64,000 nt of DNA, taken from the NCBI GenBank assembly GCA_964371655.1, contig CAYJOD010000008.1, forward strand, positions 78,281 to 142,280, read 5' to 3'. How positions within the stretch are numbered: position 1 is the stretch's first letter; each line of letters begins with the position of its first letter. Positions 1 to 6,334 of the stretch are shown here, piece after piece. Origin of the DNA: CAZGSN01 sp964371655 (lineage in GTDB: Bacteria; Desulfobacterota; Binatia; HRBIN30). The position numbers were made by a program, and so were the translations under genes. Under the pieces are notes generated by a model, which made no database searches, was not told the DNA's origin, and saw nothing but the letters and a program-made list of their open reading frames with translations.

Positions 1-31
1 CCAATCAGCAATTTCCCCAAGCTCCTCTTGC

Positions 32-75
32 TTCATCCGTGTCCATCCGTGTCCATCCGCGTTCATCCGCGGTTC
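32..75. repeat. Short tandem repeat, 10-bp unit (catccgtgtc-like)
   Basis: Four successive copies of a roughly 10-bp word (catccgtgtc, catccgtgtc, catccgcgtt, catccgcgg) lie in the non-coding end of the window. This looks like one arm of the palindromic repeat class seen elsewhere here (for example 28686-29005, which uses the same word family); the other arm would lie outside the window. Bases 1-189 show no gene. Confidence 0.6.
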
Positions 76-189
76 AACTGTTCTTTTCCGGCTGAGCGAT
101 AAGCGATCGGCGATTCGCGATAGGTGACGCGCGGCCATTTGGTTGTAGCGCTCCGGTCGCGCTCTGGGCGCGGCGAGGTCCGGAACCCG

Positions 190-1035
190 TTAGAGTAGCT
201 TCGCGAAGTCGTCCAGTATCGGCAGGGTCACATCCACGTCGGCGCACGGAATGCGGAGCACGACCTCGGTGACGCCGATGGAGGCGTAGTACTCCAGCTT
301 GCCCGGATCGGGGGCGCTGCCGAAGGGTACGATGCGCAGCGTCGCAGGATCGCGACCGACCTCCTCCATGGCGCGGCGTAGATCGCCCAGCGCCGCGCGT
401 ACACCGGCGCCGCCGATCGGGATCCAGCCGTCGGCGTACTCGGCGACGTGCGCAAACAGCTTGGGGCCGGCCATGCCTCCAATGAGAATCGGGGGCCGCG
501 GTTGCTGCAGCGGCTTTGGCCACGACCAACTGTCCTCGAAATGCACGAACTCGCCCTCGAACCCGGCGTGCTCCTTGGTCCACAGGCGCTGCATCGCCAG
601 GACGTGCTCGCGGGTGCGGGCGCGGCGGGTGCGCAGGTCGACGCCGTGGCTTTCCATCTCGTCTTGGTTCCACCCGAAGCCGATACCGAAAACGAAACGG
701 CCGGCGGCGATGCGGTCGAGGGTGGCGACGGCTTTGGCGGTGACGATTGGATCACGCTGCGCCACCAGACACACGCCGGTGCCGAGCTTGATCCGCGTGG
801 TCACGGCGGCAGCGGCGGCCAGGGCGACGAACGGATCGACGGTGCGCTTGTATTCTTCCGGTAGCGTCGCCTCACCGGTCGGCGGCGGCGTGCGCCGGCC
901 GGTCGGGATGTGGGTGTGCTCCGGAATGTACAAAGAGTAGAAGCCGCGCGATTCCACCTCGCGTGCGAGGCGGATCGGGTCGATGCCTTGATCGGTGACG
1001 AACGTAGTGATGCCGATGGGGAGCGAGCGCGTCAT
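190..1035 (-). CDS. LLM-class (luciferase-like) F420-dependent oxidoreductase
   Basis: A 281-residue protein of the bacterial luciferase-like monooxygenase superfamily, a TIM barrel that normally uses F420H2 or FMNH2. Seen in the sequence: the N-terminal strand GITTFVTDQG, the barrel segment IKLGTGVCL near residue 80, the DRIAAGRFVFGIGFGWNQDE signature near 105-125, and PRPPILIGGMAGPKL near 180. Length and order match the TIGR03619-type F420 subgroup. The ATG at 1035 has only a weak ribosome site. It is the last gene of a minus-strand pair with 1201-2151, separated by a repeat. The substrate cannot be read from sequence; such enzymes accompany acyl-CoA and terpenoid/steroid catabolism. Confidence 0.88.
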   Translation of the reverse strand: MTRSLPIGITTFVTDQGIDPIRLAREVESRGFYSLYIPEHTHIPTGRRTPPPTGEATLPEEYKRTVDPFVALAAAAAVTTRIKLGTGVCLVAQRDPIVTAKAVATLDRIAAGRFVFGIGFGWNQDEMESHGVDLRTRRARTREHVLAMQRLWTKEHAGFEGEFVHFEDSWSWPKPLQQPRPPILIGGMAGPKLFAHVAEYADGWIPIGGAGVRAALGDLRRAMEEVGRDPATLRIVPFGSAPDPGKLEYYASIGVTEVVLRIPCADVDVTLPILDDFAKLL

Positions 1036-1057
1036 GGTTTAGCCCCAAGAGAGGGGA

Positions 1058-1198
1058 TCCGCAGATGACTCAGATGACGCAGATCATGAAAAGGGACATC
1101 TTTCCTCCGCTCAAGCGGTAGGGTGCGCCGCGCGCACTGATCGGGCGTTTGGCGGCGCTTTGAAATTCTCATCGGTGTCATCTGCGTCATCTGTGGAC
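1058..1198. repeat. Palindromic tandem-word repeat (cagatgacg family) with internal half hairpin
   Basis: Left arm 1058-1086 carries gcagatgactcagatgacgc; the right arm 1171-1197 is its approximate reverse complement (tgtcatctgcgtcatctgtg). The interior contains a solo copy of another element, gtagggtgcgccgcgcg at 1118-1134, nearly the same as one arm of the hairpin at 3257-3406. It lies between the two luciferase-like genes and has no coding evidence. Confidence 0.7.
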
Positions 1199-1200
1199 TC

Positions 1201-2151
1201 TTATGCCTTGTTTGGGGTGGCTGTTGACGTCTGCCAAGCCGGCATGACCTCGTGGGCGAACCATGCCAGCCAGTCCACAAGCTGGTCGACGCTTTGCGTG
1301 CGCGGTGGATTGACGACGACCACCGTGGTCCCCGCCTGCTCGAGCAGGCCGATTTCTTCGACGATCGCGTCGCGCTCCTGTGGCTGTCGGGTCTCGCCGA
1401 GAACGCGGTGCGAGTAGTCCTCGATCTGGAAGGTGGCCAGCGGCATGACGACCTCGAAGGGACGCGGGTGATCGCGTAGGCCGGGTTGCTCGCGCAGGTA
1501 CGACAGGCGCTCGGGAAGCTGTTCGCGGGTGACTAGCCACGGCGCCCAACCATCACCGAAGTTGGCGGCCCGTCGCATCGCGGGACGGGAGTTGCCGCCG
1601 ATAAAGATGGGCGGATGGGGTTTCTGCACCGGCTTCGGCTCGAAGGCGATCTTGTCGAAGTGGACGTAGCGGCCCTGGAACGAAGGGGCAGGGCTGGTCC
1701 ACAGCTCCTTCATGGCCAGAAGATACTCGTCCGTACGTGTACCGCGCTCGCTGAACGGGACGTTGAGAACGTCGAACTCCTTCTCGATGTGGCCGGCGCC
1801 GGTACCGAGTGTGAAACGGCCGCCGGAAACAAAGTCGAGGGTGGCGATCTGCTTCGCCAGAAGCAGCGGATTGCGGTACGGCAGAACCAGCACGTAGGGC
1901 AAGACGCGGATGCGCTTGGTTGCACCGGCTAGGAAGGCAGCTGCCGAGAGTGCTTCCGGAAAGCGTCGTCCCATCACCTCCGCCATCTCGTCGGGCATGA
2001 TGATGTGCTCGGAGACCGTGAGCCAATCGAAGCCGAGGTCATCTGCGGTCTGGGCGATACGCACAATATCGGCCCCCGTGGCCGCGGGCTCCCACGGGCT
2101 CATGACGGGCGGGTAGAGAATCAATGCGGGCATTCCGAGGGCAAACTTCAT
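1201..2151 (-). CDS. LLM-class F420-dependent oxidoreductase
   Basis: A 316-residue luciferase-like monooxygenase. The ATG at 2151 is chosen because agaggaagatc precedes it; an upstream in-frame extension reads through the 2224-2315 repeat and is not protein-like. Visible motifs are FALGMPALIL at the N-terminus, DWLTVSEHI near residue 43, RIRVLPYVLVLPYRNP near 85, DFVSGGRFTLGTGAGHIEKEF near 110, and PHPPIFIGGNSRPAM near 180. Only the superfamily fold is shared with the neighbour at 190-1035; the two may act on related substrates. Cofactor (F420 or FMN) and substrate are inferred from family only. Confidence 0.88.
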   Translation of the reverse strand: MKFALGMPALILYPPVMSPWEPAATGADIVRIAQTADDLGFDWLTVSEHIIMPDEMAEVMGRRFPEALSAAAFLAGATKRIRVLPYVLVLPYRNPLLLAKQIATLDFVSGGRFTLGTGAGHIEKEFDVLNVPFSERGTRTDEYLLAMKELWTSPAPSFQGRYVHFDKIAFEPKPVQKPHPPIFIGGNSRPAMRRAANFGDGWAPWLVTREQLPERLSYLREQPGLRDHPRPFEVVMPLATFQIEDYSHRVLGETRQPQERDAIVEEIGLLEQAGTTVVVVNPPRTQSVDQLVDWLAWFAHEVMPAWQTSTATPNKA

Positions 2152-2223
2152 GATCTTCCTCTTGTTGCTGTTCTCATTGAGCGTTGCGAAAGAAAGAGAA
2201 AATCCGGCAGCTGCCAAAGACGA

Positions 2224-2315
2224 ATCCACAGATGACGCAGATGACACAGATCCCCGATGTGTGGCCCTTTGCGAAGCGCAGTACTCATCTGCGTCATCTG
2301 TGTCATCTGCGGATT
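2224..2315. repeat. Palindromic tandem-word repeat (cagatgacg family)
   Basis: Left arm tccacagatgacgcagatga with a further partial copy; right arm catctgcgtcatctgtgtca continuing to ctgcgga. Each arm is itself a 9-bp tandem repeat and the arms are near reverse complements around a loop of about 35 nt. It sits between the start of the luciferase-like gene and the methyltransferase fragment. Short ORFs crossing it are artefacts of the repeat. Confidence 0.75.
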
Positions 2316-2341
2316 TCCTTCTTTCTCTTTTGCAATGAGCA

Positions 2342-2551
2342 CTAGATGCCGAATTTGGCCGAGCCAATCCCGTTGGGCGCCGCTACCCTCAGTGTACAAC
2401 CCCGCAGGCGCGGCTGACTCGGTGATCGCGGAGTCAGGAAGGTCGCGGCGAATGGATCTGCGAAAAGGCGGCGATCCTCAGGTAGGGTCGACTCCAAGGC
2501 TCGGAACAGCGCCATGTACTCGGCCGTCCGGCTGGCACGTCCTTCTTTCAT
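2342..2551 (-). pseudogene. N-terminal fragment of class I SAM methyltransferase (LCMT/TIGR00027 type)
   Basis: The first 42 or so residues (GRASRTAEYMALFRALEST, then LFADPFAATFL) match the conserved start of the leucine carboxyl methyltransferase-like family, whose members are near 280 residues. Identity stops abruptly after the LTPRS segment, near position 2420. The remaining 27 codons are low-complexity sequence ending in a stop. The SAM-binding core is absent, so this is a truncated remnant. It lies immediately beyond the last attC-like site of the integron, so it could be a degraded terminal cassette or the chromosomal gene interrupted at the array boundary. Confidence 0.65.
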
Positions 2552-2580
2552 GTGTTTCTCGTGGATGTTCCCGGATGGGG

Positions 2581-2666
2581 CCGGCTGAAGTCGCGCCTCA
2601 GGCGCGGCGGGCGTCGGTGGAAGTCGGCTTTCGTGCGCCGTCGCCTGCAGCTGACGAGTTGACCCT
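2581..2666 (-). other. attC-like recombination site 7 (distal end of cassette array)
   Basis: On the minus strand the site opens with GGTCAAC (2660-2666), continues AGCTGCAGGCGACGGCG, and returns through the complementary arm CGCCGCGCCTGAGG. The layout matches attC-4 and attC-5. The outer GTT box at the far end is degenerate, as is common for terminal sites. It overlaps the 3' end of the antitoxin gene 2598-2891, whose C-terminal residues are translated from it. Confidence 0.6.
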
Positions 2667-2891
2667 CGCGCGCCGTGGCAACGCCGAAATCACTGAACGC
2701 AGCAGGGCGCTCACCGATTCCGATGACTGAAATACCGATGCCACGTCCGCGTCCAGAACGACCGCTATGGTCTTACCCTTCACCAGAGACGCGAAGCGAT
2801 TCGGTCGCGCCTTCTCGTAGTCGAAGCGGTATTCGCGGCGCATCTCGGCAGTCGCTGGAGTGGCCTTCTTACGGCTTGACGCTTTCTCCAT
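2598..2891 (-). CDS. BrnA/CopG-like antitoxin-type small protein (cassette 7)
   Basis: A 97-residue protein with ATG at 2891 and ggaaggact upstream. The core MRREYRFDYEKARPNRFA followed by KGKTIAVVLDADVASVFQ and ESVSALLRSVISALP is the layout of small BrnA-like or CopG-like antitoxins: a basic start, one beta strand, then a ribbon-helix-helix-like segment. The last 25 residues (about 73-97) come from the overlapping attC-like site and are probably not part of the fold. No partner toxin is beside it, so it may be an orphan or a DNA-binding protein of other function. The family call is from pattern, not search. Confidence 0.6.
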   Translation of the reverse strand: MEKASSRKKATPATAEMRREYRFDYEKARPNRFASLVKGKTIAVVLDADVASVFQSSESVSALLRSVISALPRRARVNSSAAGDGARKPTSTDARRA

Positions 2892-2928
2892 AGTCCTTCC
2901 GCTCCGACCGAGTTGCTTTGCGTGCACG

Positions 2929-2989
2929 GTCCAACCGATTCGCAGCCGCGCGGCGAAGACCCGTCGTGCTCGAGCACTTCCCCATTGGC
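2929..2989 (-). other. Possible degenerate attC-like site 6
   Basis: A minus-strand GTTGGAC box (2929-2935) fits the GTTRRRY consensus and is preceded by GCGGCTGCGAATCG, like the R-prime side of the better sites. The opposite arm is poor (GAGCCAAT near 2985). It lies exactly between the hicB cassette and the 2598-2891 cassette, where an attC is expected. It is supported mainly by position. Confidence 0.4.
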
Positions 2990-3193
2990 TCATGCCGCGG
3001 CGAACAACACGCTTTCGAAGGGAGCCGCCTCACCGTTGTCCAGCCGATCGGCGAGGACGCGGAGCGCCAGCGCCTGCGCCTTCGATTGCGCTTGCTCCAC
3101 CGAATCCCCGTAGACGAGCACTCCAGGCAACTCGTTCACTTCGGCGATCCACCGGCCGTCGCCTTCGCGCTCAACTTCAACTTTGAATTCCAT
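2990..3193 (-). CDS. hicB: HicB-like antitoxin (cassette 6)
   Basis: A 67-residue protein starting at ATG 3193 (MEFKVEVEREGDGRWIAEV). The VEREGDGRWIAEVNELPGV strand-turn, followed by GDSVEQAQSKAQALALRVLA, is the partial RNase-H-like HicB fold that neutralises HicA mRNA-interferase toxins. It is the short type with no C-terminal DNA-binding domain. No HicA ORF (about 60 residues with a dsRBD-like fold) is visible nearby, so it is a solitary antitoxin-type cassette. The end (APFESVLFAAA) stops at the degenerate attC-like region. Confidence 0.78.
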   Translation of the reverse strand: MEFKVEVEREGDGRWIAEVNELPGVLVYGDSVEQAQSKAQALALRVLADRLDNGEAAPFESVLFAAA

Positions 3194-3239
3194 GATCCTA
3201 AGGATACCGCACTTGCTTACGTAAGCCCAACCCTCGCAA

Positions 3240-3473
3240 ACCGAACGTCGCGGCTCAGAGGTTGTGAAAAAATCGATTGGGCACGCTCGCGGAACCTTGG
3301 TGCGCATGGCGCACCCTACAAATCCCTTGTCTTTTCGCGGTCTCGGTAGGGTGCGCCGCGCGAACCGAAACTTGGCGGACGCGGTTGTCCGATTATTTCA
3401 CAGCCTCTCAGGTGCCGCGGCGACTCGCTGGAATGGCCGCTTCGCCGCGGTCGCCTGCAGCCACTTGTTCGGC
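3240..3473 (-). other. attC-like site 5, interrupted by a MITE-like hairpin
   Basis: Minus-strand GCCGAAC (3467-3473) opens the site, followed by AAGTGGCTGCAGGCGACC. The return arm GCCGCGGCACCT stops at 3410 and resumes at 3256 as GAGCCGCGACGTTCGGT. With 3257-3409 removed, the plus-strand sequence reads GCGGCTCAGGTGCCGCGGCG, matching attC-4 (CGGCTCAGGCGCGGCGG). The split is therefore an insertion into a formerly intact site. Confidence 0.7.
3257..3406. mobile_element. MITE-like palindromic insertion in attC-5
   Basis: About 150 bp with inverted ends AGAGGTTGTGAAA and TTTCACAGCCT, and an inner palindrome GCGCACCCTAC / GTAGGGTGCGC around a 26-nt loop. CTC occurs on both sides (3254-3256 and 3407-3409), consistent with a 3-bp target duplication. 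No ORF is present, so it would need a transposase in trans. Related inner ends occur at 1118, 25669, 31089 and 46106. Confidence 0.62.
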
Positions 3474-3510
3474 CAGCCCGTGCGCTGGGAGTTCAATGTG
3501 GATTCCTTGG

Positions 3511-3855
3511 TCACCGATTCCACTCGCGGCAGAACATGAAGCCATATGCCTGAACGAACCGTTTGTAGTTATCCGGATCGCGATCCCGGAAGGCGAGAAG
3601 CGCAGCAAGTTTCCCCGATGCTTCAATCATCAACTCCTTCATCTTTGCGTCGGTGATGCGGCTCAAGTTTGGATCGTCGGTTAATGGCGATGCCGCACCG
3701 GCATGCAGGTTCTCGAGTTCCCCGTTACGGAAGGCATACGCCGTAAGGGCGTTCGCTTCGTCACGGATAGTGAAGCCACCAGGGAAGGCGTTCTGCACAA
3801 GGTTCTCAGAAAGCGCCGGAACATCAGGGAGGTCATGCTTCTTTCGTGGACTCAT
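3511..3855 (-). CDS. Small conserved-looking hypothetical protein (cassette 5)
   Basis: A 114-residue acidic/neutral soluble protein from ATG 3855. I do not recognise the family. Visible features are GGFTIRDEANALTAYAFRNGE near residues 26-46, LENLHAGAASP, then LSRITDAKMKELMIEASGKLA, which looks like an amphipathic helix, and a C-terminal FVQAYGFMFCREWNR. There is no signal peptide or membrane segment. It is one integron cassette, with attC-5 at its 3' side and attC-4 upstream. Cassettes often carry stress or toxin-antitoxin related genes, but nothing here shows a function. Confidence 0.6.
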   Translation of the reverse strand: MSPRKKHDLPDVPALSENLVQNAFPGGFTIRDEANALTAYAFRNGELENLHAGAASPLTDDPNLSRITDAKMKELMIEASGKLAALLAFRDRDPDNYKRFVQAYGFMFCREWNR

Positions 3856-3878
3856 GTGATTCTGAGTCTCAATGCACC

Positions 3879-3958
3879 GCGGAACGCTTCCGGCTCAGGC
3901 GCGGCGGTGCCCGGTGGAGGCCTGCTTTGCCGCCGTCGCCTGCAGCCGCTTGCTTGGC
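3879..3958 (-). other. attC-like site 4
   Basis: Minus strand: GCCAAGC (3952-3958), AAGCGGCTGCAGGCGACGG, a 23-nt variable centre, CCGCCGCGCCTGAGCCGG, then GCGTTCCGC at 3879-3887. The arms CGGCTGCAGGCGACGGCGG and CCGCCGCGCCTGAGCCG pair with bulged bases, the hallmark of attC sites folded as single strands. It forms the 3' end of the DUF4160/DUF2442 cassette and encodes that gene's last 20 residues. Confidence 0.7.
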
Positions 3959-4188
3959 CGACTACGACTGATCAAGGGAAAACGTTCTGGGTGGTCGAGC
4001 GACTCGACGGCCAAGTCGACATCGAGGTCAGGCCAGTGCAGGTGATGCGAGTTTGGCAACTCCACATTGCACAACTCGCCGATTGAGACGTCTCTGAACC
4101 ACGGGAAGTCTTCGAACGATAGGAAATGTTCCCTCTCGGCGACCCATAGCCAAAAGCCGTGCTTGGAAACGTTTGTCACCTCAACCAC
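3895..4188 (-). CDS. DUF2442-family protein (cassette 4, second gene)
   Basis: A 97-residue protein read from GTG 4188, overlapping the DUF4160 stop by 8 nt; an ATG at 4221 is in frame but would overlap the neighbour by 41 nt. The segment VTNVSKHGFWLWVAEREHF, then LSFEDFPWFRDVSIGEL and LHWPDLDVDLAVESLDHPE, is typical of DUF2442, small proteins usually encoded beside DUF4160 and treated as toxin-antitoxin-like pairs. The last 20 residues are read from the overlapping attC-like site, showing that the ORF end was shaped by cassette recombination. Its function is not established. Confidence 0.75.
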   Translation of the reverse strand: MVEVTNVSKHGFWLWVAEREHFLSFEDFPWFRDVSIGELCNVELPNSHHLHWPDLDVDLAVESLDHPERFPLISRSRPSKRLQATAAKQASTGHRRA

Positions 4189-4420
4189 TGAAATGCTCTT
4201 TCCACGCGCGGCGGATCTCATCCTCGTGCTCCAAAATTAGCTGTAGCGCACTCGCCAGTCGTTTCCGACTCAACCCGTAGTTTGCGGCCAGTTCGACCTG
4301 CGGTTCAAACCAAAACTTTGCCTCGCCCTCAGTATGATAGACGTGCACATGCATGCGCGTCTCTTCGCGTGAGAAGAAATAACATCGAAACCCTCTCGCG
4401 CGGACGATCGTCGGACTCAC
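4181..4420 (-). CDS. DUF4160-family protein (cassette 4, first gene)
   Basis: A 79-residue protein from GTG 4420. TIVRARGFRCYFFSREE, then HVHVYHTEGEAKFWFEP and LSRKRLASALQLILEHEDEI with WKEHF at the end, is the DUF4160 pattern (an R-x-x-FF start, a paired-His HVHV strand, then a helix). It is co-encoded with the DUF2442 gene by an 8-nt overlap. A second, unrelated-in-place copy of the same pair lies at 19745-20306 on the plus strand. The pair is generally regarded as toxin-antitoxin-like; the biochemical role is unknown. Confidence 0.78.
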   Translation of the reverse strand: MSPTIVRARGFRCYFFSREETRMHVHVYHTEGEAKFWFEPQVELAANYGLSRKRLASALQLILEHEDEIRRAWKEHFSG

Positions 4421-4488
4421 CCGACGATCTTACCCGAGACCCTGAACGGAGGCGACCAGGTGAGGGCAATTATCTCCAGCCGACGTCA

Positions 4489-4585
4489 GCCGAACGCCCA
4501 CGCTCACGCGCGGCGGGCACGACGCGCCGACACAATTCAGCAGAATGCCACGCTGTCCGCCGTCGCGTGCAGCGTGTTGTTCGGT
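4489..4585 (-). other. attC-like site 3
   Basis: Plus strand runs GCCGAACGCC (from 4489), CACGCTCACGCGCGGCGG, a centre, CCGCCGTCGCGTGCAGCGTG, then TTGTTCGGT ending at 4585. The inner arms are complementary except for bulged bases, and the outer boxes GCCGAAC / GTTCGGT pair. It lies at the 3' end of the ParE-antitoxin cassette. Confidence 0.72.
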
Positions 4586-4606
4586 CTAGCTGTCGGGAGT
4601 GCGACG

Positions 4607-4912
4607 TCATGATCGATCGTGCGTGAGCCGCCTTACGATCTTGTCCGGGTCCTGCCGACAGTCGAGGACCGCCCATACCTGGACCACGCTGCCTTCGACT
4701 CGGTAGTAGACCGCATACGGGAAGCGTTTGGAGAGAAGGCGATGATAGCCAAACTGCACGGGGTGGATCGCTGCGTAGAGTTGTAGCGAGTCGACGTCGG
4801 AGAAGAGGGAGTCCAGAAAGTATTGGCCCAACCCTGAGTCTTGTGCCTCATAGAAATGAGCGCCATCGACGAGGTCCTGCTCGGCTTCGTCGAGGATCTC
4901 GACCCGGATCAT
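4607..4912 (-). CDS. RelE/ParE-family toxin (cassette 3)
   Basis: A 101-residue RelE/ParE superfamily toxin. MIRVEILDEAEQDLVDGAHF, then FLDSLFSDVDSLQ, HPVQFGYHRLLSKRFPYAVYY and VVQVWAVLDCRQDPDKI follow the ParE layout (strand, two helices, then a sheet with the RRxLlxrFPYxvyY and vlavlhxrRdP signatures). ParE members poison gyrase while RelE members cleave ribosome-bound mRNA; the YAVYY and DCRQDP motifs favour ParE-type. The start overlaps the stop of the upstream antitoxin gene by 4 nt, a usual antitoxin-first operon. Confidence 0.88.
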   Translation of the reverse strand: MIRVEILDEAEQDLVDGAHFYEAQDSGLGQYFLDSLFSDVDSLQLYAAIHPVQFGYHRLLSKRFPYAVYYRVEGSVVQVWAVLDCRQDPDKIVRRLTHDRS

Positions 4913-5124
4913 GTCTTCTCGCGAATCCTAGCCTTTGCCGTACCCCAATCAGTGAACCGTGACGTACCTTCCCGGACGCGTTGCTCGCGGGCCGCCAATA
5001 CATCTGCATGCCACCCGGGAGAAGGGAGTCCCTCAGGTCCACGCTGAAGGTCAGCCCAGATCTCCTCGATAGCCTGCAATTTCTCCGCCGTGCTCATCTC
5101 ATCGAGCGGTATCGTCAGCCTCAT
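4909..5124 (-). CDS. Addiction-module antitoxin partner of ParE-like toxin (cassette 3)
   Basis: A 71-residue protein with LDEMSTAEKLQAIEEIWADL at residues 7-26, then LPSPGWHADVLAAREQRVRE and FTDWGTAKARIR. This is the addiction module protein pattern (MSxxEKLxxIExLWxSL, then P-x-WHxxxLxxRExR) that precedes RelE/ParE toxins. The ATGA overlap with the toxin gene implies translational coupling. The pair sits between attC-2 (upstream) and attC-3 (downstream), so it is a complete cassette; such modules stabilise large integron arrays. Confidence 0.85.
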   Translation of the reverse strand: MRLTIPLDEMSTAEKLQAIEEIWADLQRGPEGLPSPGWHADVLAAREQRVREGTSRFTDWGTAKARIREKT

Positions 5125-5192
5125 TCTTCAGCCTCCATCGAGGAACATCCTGTCCCGTCCTTTCGAATACCGCAACCGCCACCGTGCTCGCC

Positions 5193-5271
5193 GCCGAACG
5201 CTGTGGCTCAGCGGCGGCTGCGCCAGTGGAATGGCCGTACCGCAGCCGTCCGCTGCAGCCGCGAGTTGAAC
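5193..5271 (-). other. attC-like site 2
   Basis: Minus strand GTTCAAC (5265-5271) opens the site, with CTCGCGGCTGCAGCGGACGG and the return arm CCGCCGCTGAGCCACAGC before GTTCGGC (5193-5199). GCTTAGTTCAAC at the opening side is the exact reverse complement of GTTGAACTAAGC, which starts the same cassette at 7852-7841 on the minus strand. This R-prime/R-double-prime complementarity is expected for the two ends of one cassette. Confidence 0.75.
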
Positions 5272-5479
5272 TAAGCCGCTCCGCGGCAGCTGTTGTATTG
5301 AACGGGTAGCTTTCCAACATCGTCCACGTATCGCCGACGGCATGGTGCTCCAGCGCCGTGCCGATGGTCAACTCCTGCGCGCTGCAACGCCGCTGCGCGT
5401 CGCAATGCTTCGCGCCACTGTGCACCTCCCACCCGCTGCGGATTGTCCGTGGCCGGTATGCATACACAGGAGGTGTACG

Positions 5480-6334
5480 ATGGGAGCAATTGAAGATCGT
5501 ATGGACGGCGACCTGAGGCTGCGGGCTTTGTCCGAGGTGACGCGCGCCGAGTACCTGCGCTGCGCCAAGCAGTTCGTCGCGCACTACCGCCTCTCACCCG
5601 AGCTGCTGGGCGCCGAGGACGTGCGCCGCTATCTGCTGCACTTGGTCGACAATCTGCACTTCAGCCCTACCAACCTGAAAATGCACATCGCCGCAATCAA
5701 GTTCCTCTACACCGTTACCCTCGATCGTCCTCAGGTCGTAGAGCAAGTCCGCTTCCCCAAGGTGCCCCTGAAGCTGCTCGATATCCCGAGCCCGTCGGAG
5801 GTCGCCGCAGTCCTCTCGGAACTGCAATCGCCCGTCTACCGGACGCTGCTGTTCTGTGCCTACGGTGCCGGACTGCGCGTCAGCGAAGCCTGCAACCTGT
5901 GCGTCGGCGACATCGACTCCAAGCGCATGGTGATCATCGTCCGCAATGGCAAGGGCGGCCGCGACCGTTACGCCATGCTGAGTCCGGTGCTGCTCGAATC
6001 GCTACGCGCCTACTACCGTCAGGTTCGCCCGCCGCAGCCCTACCTGTTCCAGGGCAAGGTGGCCGGCAAGCCCGTTCCCGTCGCGGGCGTCCAGACCGCT
6101 CTACGAATGGCGCTTGGTCGTAGCGGTGTCTCCAAGCGAATCACGCCGCACTCGCTCAGACACGCCTTCGCCACACACTCCCTGGAGTCGGGAACCGATC
6201 TGCGCGTCATCCAAGTCCTGCTTGGCCATGCCAACATCCGCAGCACCGTTCGCTACGTGCACGTCAGTACGGCGACCATCGCCAAGACCCGGTCTCCGCT
6301 CGACGCGATCGCCACCGAAATCCATCGCGCCTGA
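5480..6334 (+). CDS. Tyrosine recombinase associated with IS91-type transposase
   Basis: A 284-residue site-specific recombinase. ATG 5480 follows a strong aggaggtgtacg. The N-terminal SAM-like core-binding domain (SEVTRAEYLRCAKQFVAHY) spans about residues 15-105 and the catalytic domain follows. Active-site motifs are GAGLRVSEAC (Arg), HSLRHAFATH (His-x-x-Arg), LLGHANI (His) and TVRYVHV (Tyr). It lacks the extra segment diagnostic of integron integrases that is present in 9073-10128. Its stop overlaps the transposase start (TGATG), so the two are co-translated. In IS91 relatives such recombinases accompany the transposase, though their exact role is unclear. Confidence 0.88.
   Translation: MGAIEDRMDGDLRLRALSEVTRAEYLRCAKQFVAHYRLSPELLGAEDVRRYLLHLVDNLHFSPTNLKMHIAAIKFLYTVTLDRPQVVEQVRFPKVPLKLLDIPSPSEVAAVLSELQSPVYRTLLFCAYGAGLRVSEACNLCVGDIDSKRMVIIVRNGKGGRDRYAMLSPVLLESLRAYYRQVRPPQPYLFQGKVAGKPVPVAGVQTALRMALGRSGVSKRITPHSLRHAFATHSLESGTDLRVIQVLLGHANIRSTVRYVHVSTATIAKTRSPLDAIATEIHRA

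Noticed and set aside
2148..2399. Short frames encoding HLCHLRHL or ICVICVICG-like peptides
   Set aside because: They are translations of the cagatgacg tandem palindromes and recur at every copy of the repeat on both strands. No ribosome site or family.
5480..6334. This recombinase as the integron integrase
   Set aside because: It lacks the integron-specific insertion, overlaps an IS91 transposase gene and runs opposite to the cassettes. The gene at 9073-10128 has the diagnostic insertion.
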